From assembly GCF_000328705.1 (NCBI RefSeq), contig NC_019673.1, positions 5,022,001 through 5,086,000 on the forward strand: a DNA stretch of 64,000 bases, in the 5' to 3' direction. The stretch's first letter is position 1. The number at the start of each line of letters is the position of its first letter. A model generated the notes under the pieces. It made no database searches. It had not been told where the DNA came from and saw nothing but the letters and a program-made list of their open reading frames with translations. A program made the translations under genes and the position numbers. The DNA comes from Saccharothrix espanaensis DSM 44229. GTDB taxonomy: Bacteria > Actinomycetota > Actinomycetes > Mycobacteriales > Pseudonocardiaceae. Positions 8,839-16,959 of the stretch are shown here, in pieces.

Positions 8839-10397
8839 GCCGGTCCGGTCGCCCGGTCGAACAACTGCACGGACTGCTCGATCCGCACGCCGCCGATGCC
8901 GGCGCGGCTCGCGTCCAACTGCTCCTGGAAGCCCCACAGGACGTCGCCGCCCTGCTCGTAGAACTCCTTCTGCAGCTCGCCGAACGCCTTGCCGCGCGCG
9001 GCGTCCTCCGGCGTGGCCTGGGCCTTGGCCAGCTTGGCCTGGTAGTCCGCCGACGTGCCGGTGACGTTGAACGGGGCCTTGCCGTGGGTCACCGCGGACA
9101 GGTGCACCGCGGCGGGCCGGTTGACGTAGTAGAACGCCTGGAACGGGTGCGTGGCCAGGGTGGTGATGTCGGCGTAGAACGCGTCGACCGACAGCTCCTC
9201 CAGCGTCAGCTCGACACCGGCCTCCTTGAGCTGCTGCACGAGCAGCTTGCTGGCGTTCATCATGCCCGCGACCAGCTCGCCGGTGCGCAGGGTCAGCTTG
9301 GTGACCCCGGCCTCGGCGAACAGCGCGCGGGCCTGGTCGAGGTCGCGCTTGCGCTCGGCCAGGTCGGCGTAGCCGGGCAGGTTCTTGCCCACCACGTCGT
9401 CCGCGGTCGAGCCCTGGCCGAGCAGGGCGTTGTCCACCAACGCCTTGCGGTCCACGGCCAGCCGCACGGCCTTGCGCACCTTGGGGTTGTCGAACGGCGC
9501 GAGCTTCTGGTTCATCGCGAACGACAGCGCGTTGGAGTTCGCCGCGCCGCCCCGGATGATCGTCAGCGCCGTGTTGGCCGTCTCGGTCTTCGCGCCGGTG
9601 GCGCTGATGCCGATCGCGTAGTCCACCTGGCCCGCCTTGAGCGCCGAGAGCCGGGCGGCGGCGTCCGCGACGCCGACGATCCGCAGCTCGCCGACGGTCG
9701 GCTTGCCGCCCCAGTACTGCTCGTTGGCGACCAGCTTGGTGGTGGTGCCGTTGCGCTCGGCCAGCTTGTACGGGCCGGAGCCGATCGGCTTGGAGAACTC
9801 GGTCATGCCCTCCGGGAACACCGGCGAGAACACGATCAGCACCGACTCCTTGAAGTCGCCGCGCGGCACCAGCAGCGGCACCTTCACCGTCAGCTCGTCC
9901 ACGGCGGTGACACCGGGCAGGTTCACCATGGCGTACACCGAGGCGCGGTTGCTCGGCTTGGTGCCCACCGTGCGCAGGCTGTGCACCACGTCGGCGGCCC
10001 GCACCGGCTTGCCGTCGTGGAAGGTCACGCCCGAGCGGATCTTGATCGTCCACTCCGAAGCGTCCGCGTTGGGCGTGACCGACTCGGCGAGCTGGTACTT
10101 GTACTCGCCCTTGTCCAGCACCATCAGCGAGTCGTAGACGTGCCGCATCACGATCAGCGTCGCACCGATGCTGGTGGCGAGCGGGTTGCCCGCCTCGCTG
10201 TCGGTGACGGCGTGCGGCGCGCTGACCGAGAGCGTGGCGAGCGGCTTGCCCGCCTGGCCGGACTGCCCGGCGGCGGCGGGCGTCTCCGCGTTGCCGCCGC
10301 CGCAGGAGGACAGCAGTGGCGCACCCACTGCGGTCGCTCCGGCGAGAAGGCTCAGGCGTAGCAGTGCACGACGGTCGAATCCCTGGCCTTGAACCAC
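8835..10397 (-). CDS. Peptide-type ABC importer substrate-binding lipoprotein
   Basis: A 520-residue solute-binding protein of the SBP_bac_5 (DppA/OppA) type. The N-terminus has twin arginines (FDRRALLRLSLLAGATAVG) and a lipobox LSSC, so it is exported and lipid-anchored. Family features include WTIKIRSGVTFHDGKPVRAADVVHSL and PIGSGPYKL. I chose the GTG at 10397 because GGAGGAAC sits just upstream and the signal sequence starts 6 residues later. It opens the importer unit; dyad copy F and a -10-like hexamer precede it. Unusual in an antibiotic cluster: an importer under the same apparent control as the biosynthesis genes. Confidence 0.92.
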   Translation of the reverse strand: MVQGQGFDRRALLRLSLLAGATAVGAPLLSSCGGGNAETPAAAGQSGQAGKPLATLSVSAPHAVTDSEAGNPLATSIGATLIVMRHVYDSLMVLDKGEYKYQLAESVTPNADASEWTIKIRSGVTFHDGKPVRAADVVHSLRTVGTKPSNRASVYAMVNLPGVTAVDELTVKVPLLVPRGDFKESVLIVFSPVFPEGMTEFSKPIGSGPYKLAERNGTTTKLVANEQYWGGKPTVGELRIVGVADAAARLSALKAGQVDYAIGISATGAKTETANTALTIIRGGAANSNALSFAMNQKLAPFDNPKVRKAVRLAVDRKALVDNALLGQGSTADDVVGKNLPGYADLAERKRDLDQARALFAEAGVTKLTLRTGELVAGMMNASKLLVQQLKEAGVELTLEELSVDAFYADITTLATHPFQAFYYVNRPAAVHLSAVTHGKAPFNVTGTSADYQAKLAKAQATPEDAARGKAFGELQKEFYEQGGDVLWGFQEQLDASRAGIGGVRIEQSVQLFDRATGPA

Positions 10398-10449
10398 TGT
10401 TCCTCCAAGTTCACGAGCACGCGGCGCGGTAGGGGGCGCCACGCCCGGA

Positions 10450-10493
10450 ACGCTCGCTGACCGCCGCCCCGGTGTCTGCTCAAAAAGCGGCAG
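10450..10493 (-). promoter_or_regulatory. Cluster dyad copy F and -10 element, importer unit
   Basis: Minus strand CTGCCGC-TTTT-TGAGCAG (right arm exact, left arm 4/7), then 22 nt after TGAGC a -10-like GAGCGT at 10455-10450. It overlaps the stop codon of the FAD monooxygenase gene and sits 79 nt before the binding-protein start. Confidence 0.65.
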
Positions 10494-11694
10494 TGCTCTC
10501 CGACGCCGCGGCACCGGCCATGAGCGCCATCAGCTCGGGGGTGTACAGCTCGCGCACCGACACGATCCCGGCGACCGCGTCGAAGTAGCGGGTGGTCAGC
10601 TCGGGGCTGGTGCCGATCGCGCCGAGCAGCGCCCGCCGCTTGGGCCGCGCCTCCTCCTGGGCGATGAGCAGGGTGGCCGCGTAGTTCTCGGTCAGCCGCT
10701 CCTCGCGCAGCCGGTCGTACTCGGCGGCGGCCGCGTCCTGCCGCTCCCGGTCGCCCAGCGCGTCGCCGACGGTCTCCACGAGCAGTTCGGCCTGCATCAG
10801 GGCGTCGGAGATGCCCCGGGCGGTCAGCGAGTCCTTGTGGTGCCCGGCGTCGCCGACCAGCGCCCAACCGGGGCCGTGCGCGCGGCGGAAGAAGTTCTGC
10901 TGGTCGCCGGTGCCGTGCAGCTTGCCGACCTGCTCGGCACCCTCGACCTGGGCCCACAGCTCGGGCGCGTTGACCCGGACCAGCTCCTGGTAGGACGCGA
11001 ACGCGTCGCGCCGGATCTCGTCGAACCGGTGCTGGGGCGCGTAGGCGGCGACCAGGACGGCGTCGTCGTTGGTCGGCACGGCCGACACCCAGCCGGTGTC
11101 GCCCTCGTACATCTCGAAGTGCGTCTTCGGCCCGCGCCAGAACGTGTAGTAGGCGCACGTCAGCGGCGGGTGTTCGGCGGTCTTCTCCGCGCCGACCAGC
11201 TCGGCCACCGCCGAGCGCATCCCGTCCGCGCCGACGACCAGCGCGGCGTCCTCGCGGGACGAGCCGCGCGCGCTCTCACACCGCACGCCCACGACCCGGT
11301 CGCCGTCGCGGTACAGCTCGGTCACCCGGCAGTCGTCGCGGAACTCCACGCCCGCCGCCACGGCCGCGTCGACCAGGATGCGGTCCAGGAGCTCCCGGCG
11401 CGGCGCGTACGCGGCCCGCTGGCCGTCCACGCCGCTGCAACAGCCCTCCACCCGGGTGTCGCCCAGCTCGTAGACGACGTGGTCCAGCGGCGGGCAGCCC
11501 GTGGCGCGCACCGCGTCGAGCACACCCCACTTCGCCAGCCGCGCCACGCCCGGCTGCTGGATGTAGAGGGTCGAGAGCTTGTCGGACGGGAACTTGGCGC
11601 GGTCCACCAGCAGGACCCGCCGGCCCGCGCGGGCGAACAGCAGTGCGGTCGGTGCGCCCGCGCAGCGCGCGCCGACCACGATCACGTCGTACAT
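10480..11694 (-). CDS. FAD-dependent monooxygenase
   Basis: A 404-residue flavoprotein of the PHBH/geranylgeranyl-reductase-like superfamily. The N-terminal dinucleotide-binding strand reads VIVVGARCAGAPTALLFARAG, a GxGxxG variant. The second FAD motif is GWALVGDAGHHKDSL, with the GD pair that binds the ribityl chain. Members hydroxylate, epoxidise or reduce; this one is probably a tailoring oxygenase. It is the last gene of the minus-strand unit starting at 16859, 6 nt after the ketosynthase-like gene, and would be co-expressed with the halogenation and loading genes. Leinamycin-type compounds are heavily oxidised, so a role on the sulfur heterocycle or macrocycle is possible, but this is inference. 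Confidence 0.85.
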   Translation of the reverse strand: MYDVIVVGARCAGAPTALLFARAGRRVLLVDRAKFPSDKLSTLYIQQPGVARLAKWGVLDAVRATGCPPLDHVVYELGDTRVEGCCSGVDGQRAAYAPRRELLDRILVDAAVAAGVEFRDDCRVTELYRDGDRVVGVRCESARGSSREDAALVVGADGMRSAVAELVGAEKTAEHPPLTCAYYTFWRGPKTHFEMYEGDTGWVSAVPTNDDAVLVAAYAPQHRFDEIRRDAFASYQELVRVNAPELWAQVEGAEQVGKLHGTGDQQNFFRRAHGPGWALVGDAGHHKDSLTARGISDALMQAELLVETVGDALGDRERQDAAAAEYDRLREERLTENYAATLLIAQEEARPKRRALLGAIGTSPELTTRYFDAVAGIVSVRELYTPELMALMAGAAASESTAAF

Positions 11695-11700
11695 GGGTCC

Positions 11701-12930
11701 TCAGCCTCCATCGGGGACACCGGCGAAGACCACGGCGGAGTTGATGCCGCCGAAGCCGAAGCCGTTGGACAGCGCCCACCGCAGCCGGGCGGGCTCGGCG
11801 TCGGCCCCGACGAACCGGACGCGGTCGTCCAGCGGTCGGGTCAGGTTCGCGTTGGGGTGGACGAAGCCGCCGGTGAGCTGGGCGACGGTGGCCACCGCCT
11901 CGACCACGCCCGCCGAGGCCAGGCAGTGGCCGGTCAACCCCTTGGTGGAGTTGACCCACGGCCGGGAGACCGCGTCGCCCAGGGCCAGCCCCAGCGCGGC
12001 GACCTCGGTCTCGTCGCCGAGCCGGGACGCCGTGCCGTGGGCGTTGACGTAGTCCAGCTCCCCCGGTCCGACGCCCGCCGCGCGCAGTGCGGCGCGGATG
12101 ACCCGCGCCTCGCCGGCCGCGTCCGGGTCGGCCAGCCGGTTGCCGTCGAGCCCGAGCGCCACCCCGGCCACGCTCGCCCGCACCGGCACGCCCCGCCGGC
12201 GCGCGGACGCGGCCGACTCCAGCACCAGCGCCGCCGCCGCCTCGCCCGGCACGAAGCCGCGCCGGTCGGCGTCGAACGGCCGGCACGCCGCCCTCGGGTC
12301 GCCGTCGACCGCCAGCGCGCCGAGCGTGGCGAAACCCCTGCGGTGCAGCGGGGTCAGCTCGACCAGCGGGCCGACCACGACGCAGCAGTCCACCACGCCG
12401 GAGGCGACCAGGCGCGCGCCGTGCACGATCCCGACGTTGCCGCTGGCCGACGCGCCGCCGACGGTGTAGCCCTCGCCGGTGGCGGACAGCACCTCGCTGA
12501 TGGTGCCGACGTGGTCGGTGTCCAGCGAGTGCAGCGCGAACCGCGCCGGCAGGTACTCCGGCCGGTCCGCGTAGGACTCGCGCAGGTCGTGCGTGTAGCG
12601 GTCGGTCAGGTTGTGGCCGGCCACGACCACGCCGACCCGATCGCCCGGCACGTCCGGCAGCCCGGCCGACACCCACGCCTGCAACACCGCCGCGACGGCC
12701 GCCGCGACCGGCCGGGGCGACCGGCCCGCCGCGCGCAACGCCCTGCCGCGCAACGGTTCCGGCACGCCGTCGAGCGCGTCCCGCAAGGTGAAGCCGACCA
12801 GCGGCGCGCACAGCCCGTTGCCGCTGTCGGTGATGCCGGCGCGGCCCTCGCGCAGCGCGGCGGTGAACGCCGGGACGTCCGCGCCCAGGGAGCAGACGAT
12901 CCCGGTGCCCACCACCGCGGGTGGGCTCAC
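11701..12930 (-). CDS. Discrete ketosynthase with Ser in place of the active-site Cys (HMGS-cassette decarboxylase type)
   Basis: A 409-residue stand-alone KS-fold protein. The nucleophile region reads TVGGASASGNVGIV, so Ser stands where condensing enzymes have Cys. Both catalytic His motifs are kept (NAHGTASRLGDETE and STKGLTGHCLASAG). In beta-branching cassettes (PksF, TaK, MupG, CurC) KS proteins with this substitution decarboxylate malonyl-ACP to acetyl-ACP. The neighbouring ACP gene, which overlaps the GTG start by 4 nt, has the donor-ACP motif expected for such a cassette. A chain-length-factor role is an alternative, but no partner KS lies next to it. The LnmK-type enzyme at 36 kb would do the equivalent decarboxylation for a propionyl branch, so two donor systems may coexist. 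Confidence 0.8.
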   Translation of the reverse strand: MSPPAVVGTGIVCSLGADVPAFTAALREGRAGITDSGNGLCAPLVGFTLRDALDGVPEPLRGRALRAAGRSPRPVAAAVAAVLQAWVSAGLPDVPGDRVGVVVAGHNLTDRYTHDLRESYADRPEYLPARFALHSLDTDHVGTISEVLSATGEGYTVGGASASGNVGIVHGARLVASGVVDCCVVVGPLVELTPLHRRGFATLGALAVDGDPRAACRPFDADRRGFVPGEAAAALVLESAASARRRGVPVRASVAGVALGLDGNRLADPDAAGEARVIRAALRAAGVGPGELDYVNAHGTASRLGDETEVAALGLALGDAVSRPWVNSTKGLTGHCLASAGVVEAVATVAQLTGGFVHPNANLTRPLDDRVRFVGADAEPARLRWALSNGFGFGGINSAVVFAGVPDGG

Positions 12931-13157
12931 AGATGCTTCCCCAGCAGCGCGACGATCGTGTCGATGTCGTTGACGTCCTGGAACTCCGCGATCGGCACGA
13001 CCACGCCGAGCCGCTCCATCGCGAGCGTCACCACCTCGGCCCGGTCGATGCTGGTGCAGCCGAGGTCGAGCAGCGTCCGGCCGGGCCGGACCGCCGCCGG
13101 GTCGGTGTCCGGGACGACCTCCAGCAGGCTGTCGCGGACCGCGTCGAAGACGGTCAC
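12927..13157 (-). CDS. Acyl carrier protein, HMGS-cassette donor type
   Basis: A 76-residue ACP. The phosphopantetheine site is Ser36 in [15 protein letters not shown]. The SIDRAE context is typical of donor ACPs that feed acyl groups to HMG-CoA synthase homologues (AcpK, TaB, MacpC), as opposed to chain-elongation ACPs. It overlaps the halogenase gene upstream (GTGA, start 13157) and the Cys-to-Ser KS downstream (start 12930), so KS and ACP are probably a functional pair making acetyl-ACP. Another possibility is a shuttle ACP for the halogenated amino acid, but those carriers usually look like PCPs. Confidence 0.85.
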   Translation of the reverse strand: MTVFDAVRDSLLEVVPDTDPAAVRPGRTLLDLGCTSIDRAEVVTLAMERLGVVVPIAEFQDVNDIDTIVALLGKHL

Positions 13158-14110
13158 GCCCGGCCCACCCCGGGGCGGACCCGCGTGGTGAACGGGTGTC
13201 CCTGCGTGGTCTCGGTGGCCACCCGGTTGTTCGGGTTGTCGTTGTCGCCGGCGACGATCACCGTGCCCCAGCGCTCCAGCGACACCGAGCCGCCGTACTC
13301 CTCGATCTGGTCGGTGTCCGGGTAGACGTCGACCGAGGTCGGCACGTACCGGCCGGCGAAGCCCAGCCGCATCTCCTCGGTGCGCCCGGCGTGCGGCAGC
13401 GAGGCGTGCATGAGGGTGGACCAGAACATGATGGCCTGGCCGGGCCGCATCACCATGGACACGGCCTGGCCCTCGTCGGGCTTCCAGTCCGGGTCGATCT
13501 GGAGCTCGCGGTAGTCGTAGCCGAAGAAGCCCCGGCGGACGCCCTCCTTCTCCCTGGCGTTGATGGTGTCCGGGTCGTAGTGCATCCGCTTGGTCTCGTC
13601 GTAGAACATGGTCTGGTGGGTGCCCGGGATGAACTGGAGGCAGCCGGTCTCCTCGTTCGCCTCGGTGAACGCCGTCCACACGGTGAGCGTGCCGCCGAAG
13701 TCCTCCGCGTCGCCCGGCCAGACGATCTGCGGCTTGCCCGAGGCGTTGGCGAAGGTGTCGGCCTGGTGCCAGTCGGTGCCCTCGTCGCCGGGGTACTTGG
13801 GGAAGAACTCCGAGCGCCAGCACTGCACCTTCGGGCCCAGCACGCTGGCCACCCGGTCCACGATCCGCGGGTTGCAGATGTGGTCGGCCAGGAAGGCGTT
13901 GTCCAGGTGTCGGTCGTAGTTGGAGATGTTGGTGTTGCCCGACTCCGCCGCGCCGTCGCGGTAGGCCGCGTGCGCGCGGTCGAGCAGCCGCAAGCGTTCC
14001 CGCCGCCAGCGGGCCTTCATCTCCTCGATCTCGTAGACGTCGAACGGGCCGAAGTACCCGTTGCGGTGGAAGTCGTTCAGCTCCTGCTCACTGAGCGTGA
14101 AGTCACTCAT
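13154..14110 (-). CDS. Non-heme Fe(II)/2-oxoglutarate halogenase, SyrB2 type
   Basis: A 318-residue protein that I recognise as a close SyrB2 relative. The metal motif reads WHQAD: His115 and Ala117 give HxA, not the HxD/E of hydroxylases. The missing carboxylate opens an iron site for chloride, the hallmark of this halogenase class. The distal His (STLMHAS, His235) and the 2-oxoglutarate-binding Arg (GRYVP, Arg254) are present, as are the flanks [12 protein letters not shown] and [11 protein letters not shown]. SyrB2 chlorinates the methyl group of Thr held on the SyrB1 carrier. Here an A-PCP didomain gene ends 1 nt upstream (TGACATG), so the substrate is probably the amino acid on that PCP. 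Chlorination could survive in the product or be cryptic, for instance en route to a cyclopropane as in coronamic acid formation. Confidence 0.93.
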   Translation of the reverse strand: MSDFTLSEQELNDFHRNGYFGPFDVYEIEEMKARWRRERLRLLDRAHAAYRDGAAESGNTNISNYDRHLDNAFLADHICNPRIVDRVASVLGPKVQCWRSEFFPKYPGDEGTDWHQADTFANASGKPQIVWPGDAEDFGGTLTVWTAFTEANEETGCLQFIPGTHQTMFYDETKRMHYDPDTINAREKEGVRRGFFGYDYRELQIDPDWKPDEGQAVSMVMRPGQAIMFWSTLMHASLPHAGRTEEMRLGFAGRYVPTSVDVYPDTDQIEEYGGSVSLERWGTVIVAGDNDNPNNRVATETTQGHPFTTRVRPGVGRA

Positions 14111-14111
14111 G

Positions 14112-15914
14112 TCAGCCTCCCACTTCCTGTAGTGCGCCCGGACGGCGCGTTGACCCGACCACGTCCGAGAGACAGGCGATGGTGGGCTCCTCCAGCTCGG
14201 CGCCGGTCAGCGCGAGGTCGAACCGGTTGTTGACCATGGCGATGACGCGGGCCAGCGAGAGCGAGGTGGCCCCGTGGTCGAACAGGTCGCCGTCCACGGG
14301 CACGTCGCGCACCAGTACCTCGTCCACGATCGCCTTGACCGCCGTCGCGGTCGGGTCGGCCGCGGTGTGCGCGGCGACGGTTGCCGGCCGGGTCTCGGTG
14401 AGCGCGACGAGCGCGTCCACGTCGGCCTTGCCCTGCGCGGTGACCGGGATGTCGTCCACCACGTGGAACCGGGAGGGCCGCAGGTAGCCGGGCAGGTCGG
14501 CGACGGCGGCGGTCAGCTCCGCCTCGGTCGGCGCGACCGGGTCCGGCGCGGGCGGCGGCGCGACGTAGGCGACCAGCCGCACGTCGCCGTCGCCGAAGTC
14601 GCGCGCGGTGACCAGCGCGGTGCCGACCCGGGCGCAGGACAGCAGCCGGGCCTCCACCTCGCCGGGCTCGACCCGGTAGCCGCGCACCTTGAGCTGGCGG
14701 TCGACCCGGCCGAGGTAGACCAGTTCGCCGTCGACCAGGGCGGCGCTGTCGCCGGAGCGGTACCAGCGCTGCCCGTCGAGCACCACGAACCGCTGCGCGG
14801 TCAGCTCGGGCCGGTTCAGGTAGCCCCGGGCCACGCCGGTGCCGGCGACGAACAGCTCGCCGGGCTCGCCGTCGGGCACCGGCCGGCCGTCGGCGGTGCG
14901 CGGCTCGACCCGCAGGCCGGGCAGCGCCACCCCGATCGGGCTGACCGAGGGGTGCTCCAGGTCGGCGGCGGTGATCCGGCGGTGCGTCGCGTGCACCGTG
15001 ATCTCGGTGATGCCGTACATGTTGACCAGCACCGGCGAGGAGTCGCCGCGCCGGCCGATCCACGGCGCGAGCACGGCCACGTCGAGCCGCTCGCCGCCGA
15101 ACACCACCAGCCGCAGCGACAGCTCGGCGGGCGGGCCGGCCGCCGCGTCGGCCGCGACCAGGCCGCGGAAGGCCGACGGGGTCTGGCTGAGCACCGTGAC
15201 GCGTTCGCGGCGCAGCAGGTCGAGCATCAGCGCGGGCGTGCGGGTCACCTGCGCCGGCACCACCACGAGCTTGCAGCCGAACAGCAGCGCGCCCCACATC
15301 TCCCACACCGAGAAGTCGAAGCCGACCGAGTGGAACATGGTCCACACGTCGAGTTCGTCGAACTCGTACAGCTCGCCCGCCCGCTCCAGCAGCGCGACGG
15401 CCGACCGGTGCTCCACCTCGACGCCCTTGGGCGCGCCGGTGGAACCGGAGGTGTAGATGACGTAGGCGACGTCGGACGGCTCGGCGGCCTCCGACGGCGC
15501 TTCGACCGCGGTCGGGTCGTCGCTCTCGTCGGCGTCGCTCCACAGCACCGGGCCGGACCAGTCGGCCAGCGCGTCGGCGGTCCGGATCGCCGCGACGGTG
15601 AGCGCCACCTCGCTGTCGGACAGCACGTGCGCCACCCGGCCGGCCGGGTTCTCCGGGTCGACCGGGACGTAGGCGGCACCGGCCTTGACCACCGCCAGGA
15701 CCGTGACGACCAGGCAGATGGACCGGTCGACGCACACGCCGACCCGGCTGCCCCGGCCCACGCCGCACCGGCGCAGCCGCTCGGCCAGCACGGTCGACCG
15801 CGCGTCGAGTTCGGCGTAGGTGATCTGCTCGGTCCCGCAGCTCACCGCGACCCGCCGGGGCGACTGCGCCGCGCGCCGGGAGAACGCCTCGTGCAGGCAG
15901 TCGGTGTCGGCCAT
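14112..15914 (-). CDS. Stand-alone adenylation-PCP didomain, SyrB1 type
   Basis: A 600-residue A-PCP protein. Core motifs: A3 [12 protein letters not shown]5 NMYGITE, A7 YRSGDSA, A8 [20 protein letters not shown]. The PCP is at ~515-590, with its Ser in [12 protein letters not shown]. Reading the ten specificity positions by eye gives D-F-W-S-V-G-M-V-H-K. This is the Thr code D-F-W-N-V-G-M-V-H-K with Ser for Asn at one position, so L-Thr or a similar small residue (2-aminobutyrate) is predicted. With no condensation domain, it loads an amino acid for in-trans use. It sits directly before the halogenase gene, exactly the SyrB1-SyrB2 partnership. Leinamycin clusters instead use a discrete A (LnmQ) and PCP (LnmP). 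Confidence 0.92.
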   Translation of the reverse strand: MADTDCLHEAFSRRAAQSPRRVAVSCGTEQITYAELDARSTVLAERLRRCGVGRGSRVGVCVDRSICLVVTVLAVVKAGAAYVPVDPENPAGRVAHVLSDSEVALTVAAIRTADALADWSGPVLWSDADESDDPTAVEAPSEAAEPSDVAYVIYTSGSTGAPKGVEVEHRSAVALLERAGELYEFDELDVWTMFHSVGFDFSVWEMWGALLFGCKLVVVPAQVTRTPALMLDLLRRERVTVLSQTPSAFRGLVAADAAAGPPAELSLRLVVFGGERLDVAVLAPWIGRRGDSSPVLVNMYGITEITVHATHRRITAADLEHPSVSPIGVALPGLRVEPRTADGRPVPDGEPGELFVAGTGVARGYLNRPELTAQRFVVLDGQRWYRSGDSAALVDGELVYLGRVDRQLKVRGYRVEPGEVEARLLSCARVGTALVTARDFGDGDVRLVAYVAPPPAPDPVAPTEAELTAAVADLPGYLRPSRFHVVDDIPVTAQGKADVDALVALTETRPATVAAHTAADPTATAVKAIVDEVLVRDVPVDGDLFDHGATSLSLARVIAMVNNRFDLALTGAELEEPTIACLSDVVGSTRRPGALQEVGG

Positions 15915-15917
15915 GCC

Positions 15918-16859
15918 TCACTCCTCCGTCTTGGTGGCGTACATCCCCCAGTGCTGGGGGGTGAGCGCGAGGTCGGTCAGGCTGCTCTGGACGAACATCC
16001 GGTCCCAGCCGCCGCCGCCCTTCTCCTCGGCGATCCACTGGCGGGTGAAGACCTCGCGGGTCTCCGGGTCGCTCATCGCCCGCACGCCCATGAGCGTGTA
16101 GTAGGAGCTCAGCGACTTGAGGTGGATGAAGTGGTGGATGCGGTCGGACCGGCCGAACGCCTCCTCGTAGAGGTAGATCGTGGCGTGGCCGGCGAGGACC
16201 TTGTTCCAGCTCTCGCACAGCGCGCGGGAGAACGCCCGGCCCTCGGCGCGGTACTCGTACTTCAGCTCGCCGACGCGGTGCATGATGATCCCGCAGTTGC
16301 CGGAGTTGAGCTGCTCGTCGGCCGGCACCGAGGTCTGCGACTGCGCGACGGGCACGACGAACGTGGCCGCGCCGTCACCGTCGCTGGACACCGAGTCCGG
16401 AGTGGACTCCGAGGTGCCGTACATGCCGAACGCGGACGGGATGAGCACGGTCTCCCGCAGCGGGCCGTCGAACAGCCGGTCCCACCCGCCGCCGCCGCGC
16501 TCGTCCGGGACCCGTTGGCGCAGCACGATGTCGCGCCAGCCGACGTCCTGGGTGCCCATCTGGACCAGGGTCTCGTAGGCGTAGAGGGACTTGATGTGCA
16601 ACAGCCAGTGCAGCCGGTCCTTCGTGCCGAAGGTCTCCTCGTAGACGAAGACGGTCACGATCCCGGCGTAGTTGGTGTTGAGGTACTCCGACAGCTCGCG
16701 GGCGAACAGCCTGCCCTCCGAGCGGAACTCCGGCCGCAACTGCCCGACGCGCTCCACGACGACGCCGGCGTTGCCCGAGTGCAGGATCGCGTGGCGGGCG
16801 ATCGACGTCTGGTCCTGCGCCGTCGGCAGGACGAACGGCGGGCTCGATGTTGTTGTCAT
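15918..16859 (-). CDS. Two-fold-repeat protein of unknown function (leinamycin-cluster DUF type), copy 1
   Basis: A 313-residue soluble protein made of two similar halves. Each half starts LHSGNAG/LNSGNCG, continues with RVGxL...EyRsEGRxF, then YxYEEAFGxxDRxHxxIHLKSLxxYxTL, and ends RQxxxxExxGGGGWDRxF. No enzyme motif is recognised. The pattern suggests a duplicated alpha+beta-barrel-like domain. From memory, leinamycin-type clusters carry such a protein (LnmH/GnmH, DUF6039), but I could not search. The ATG at 16859 has GAGGAG upstream. First gene of the minus-strand loading/halogenation unit. A paralogue lies at 63.0-63.9 kb. Confidence 0.7.
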   Translation of the reverse strand: MTTTSSPPFVLPTAQDQTSIARHAILHSGNAGVVVERVGQLRPEFRSEGRLFARELSEYLNTNYAGIVTVFVYEETFGTKDRLHWLLHIKSLYAYETLVQMGTQDVGWRDIVLRQRVPDERGGGGWDRLFDGPLRETVLIPSAFGMYGTSESTPDSVSSDGDGAATFVVPVAQSQTSVPADEQLNSGNCGIIMHRVGELKYEYRAEGRAFSRALCESWNKVLAGHATIYLYEEAFGRSDRIHHFIHLKSLSSYYTLMGVRAMSDPETREVFTRQWIAEEKGGGGWDRMFVQSSLTDLALTPQHWGMYATKTEE

Positions 16860-16914
16860 CGAAGGCTCCTCGGCTCTCAGTGTCGGCTTCGGGGGTGCGG
16901 CTGACGCCCCGGCC

Positions 16915-16959
16915 ACGCTAACGACGGGGTCCGGCCGGGCTCTGCTCATTACTGGTCAC
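16915..16959 (-). promoter_or_regulatory. Cluster dyad copy E and -10 element, loading/halogenation unit
   Basis: Minus strand GTGACCA-GTAA-TGAGCAG (right arm exact, left 4/7). The -10-like TAGCGT at 16920-16915 is 23 nt after TGAGC, and its TAG is also the stop codon of the upstream AT-ER gene. The start codon of copy 1 of the repeat protein is 83 nt from the dyad. Confidence 0.7.
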
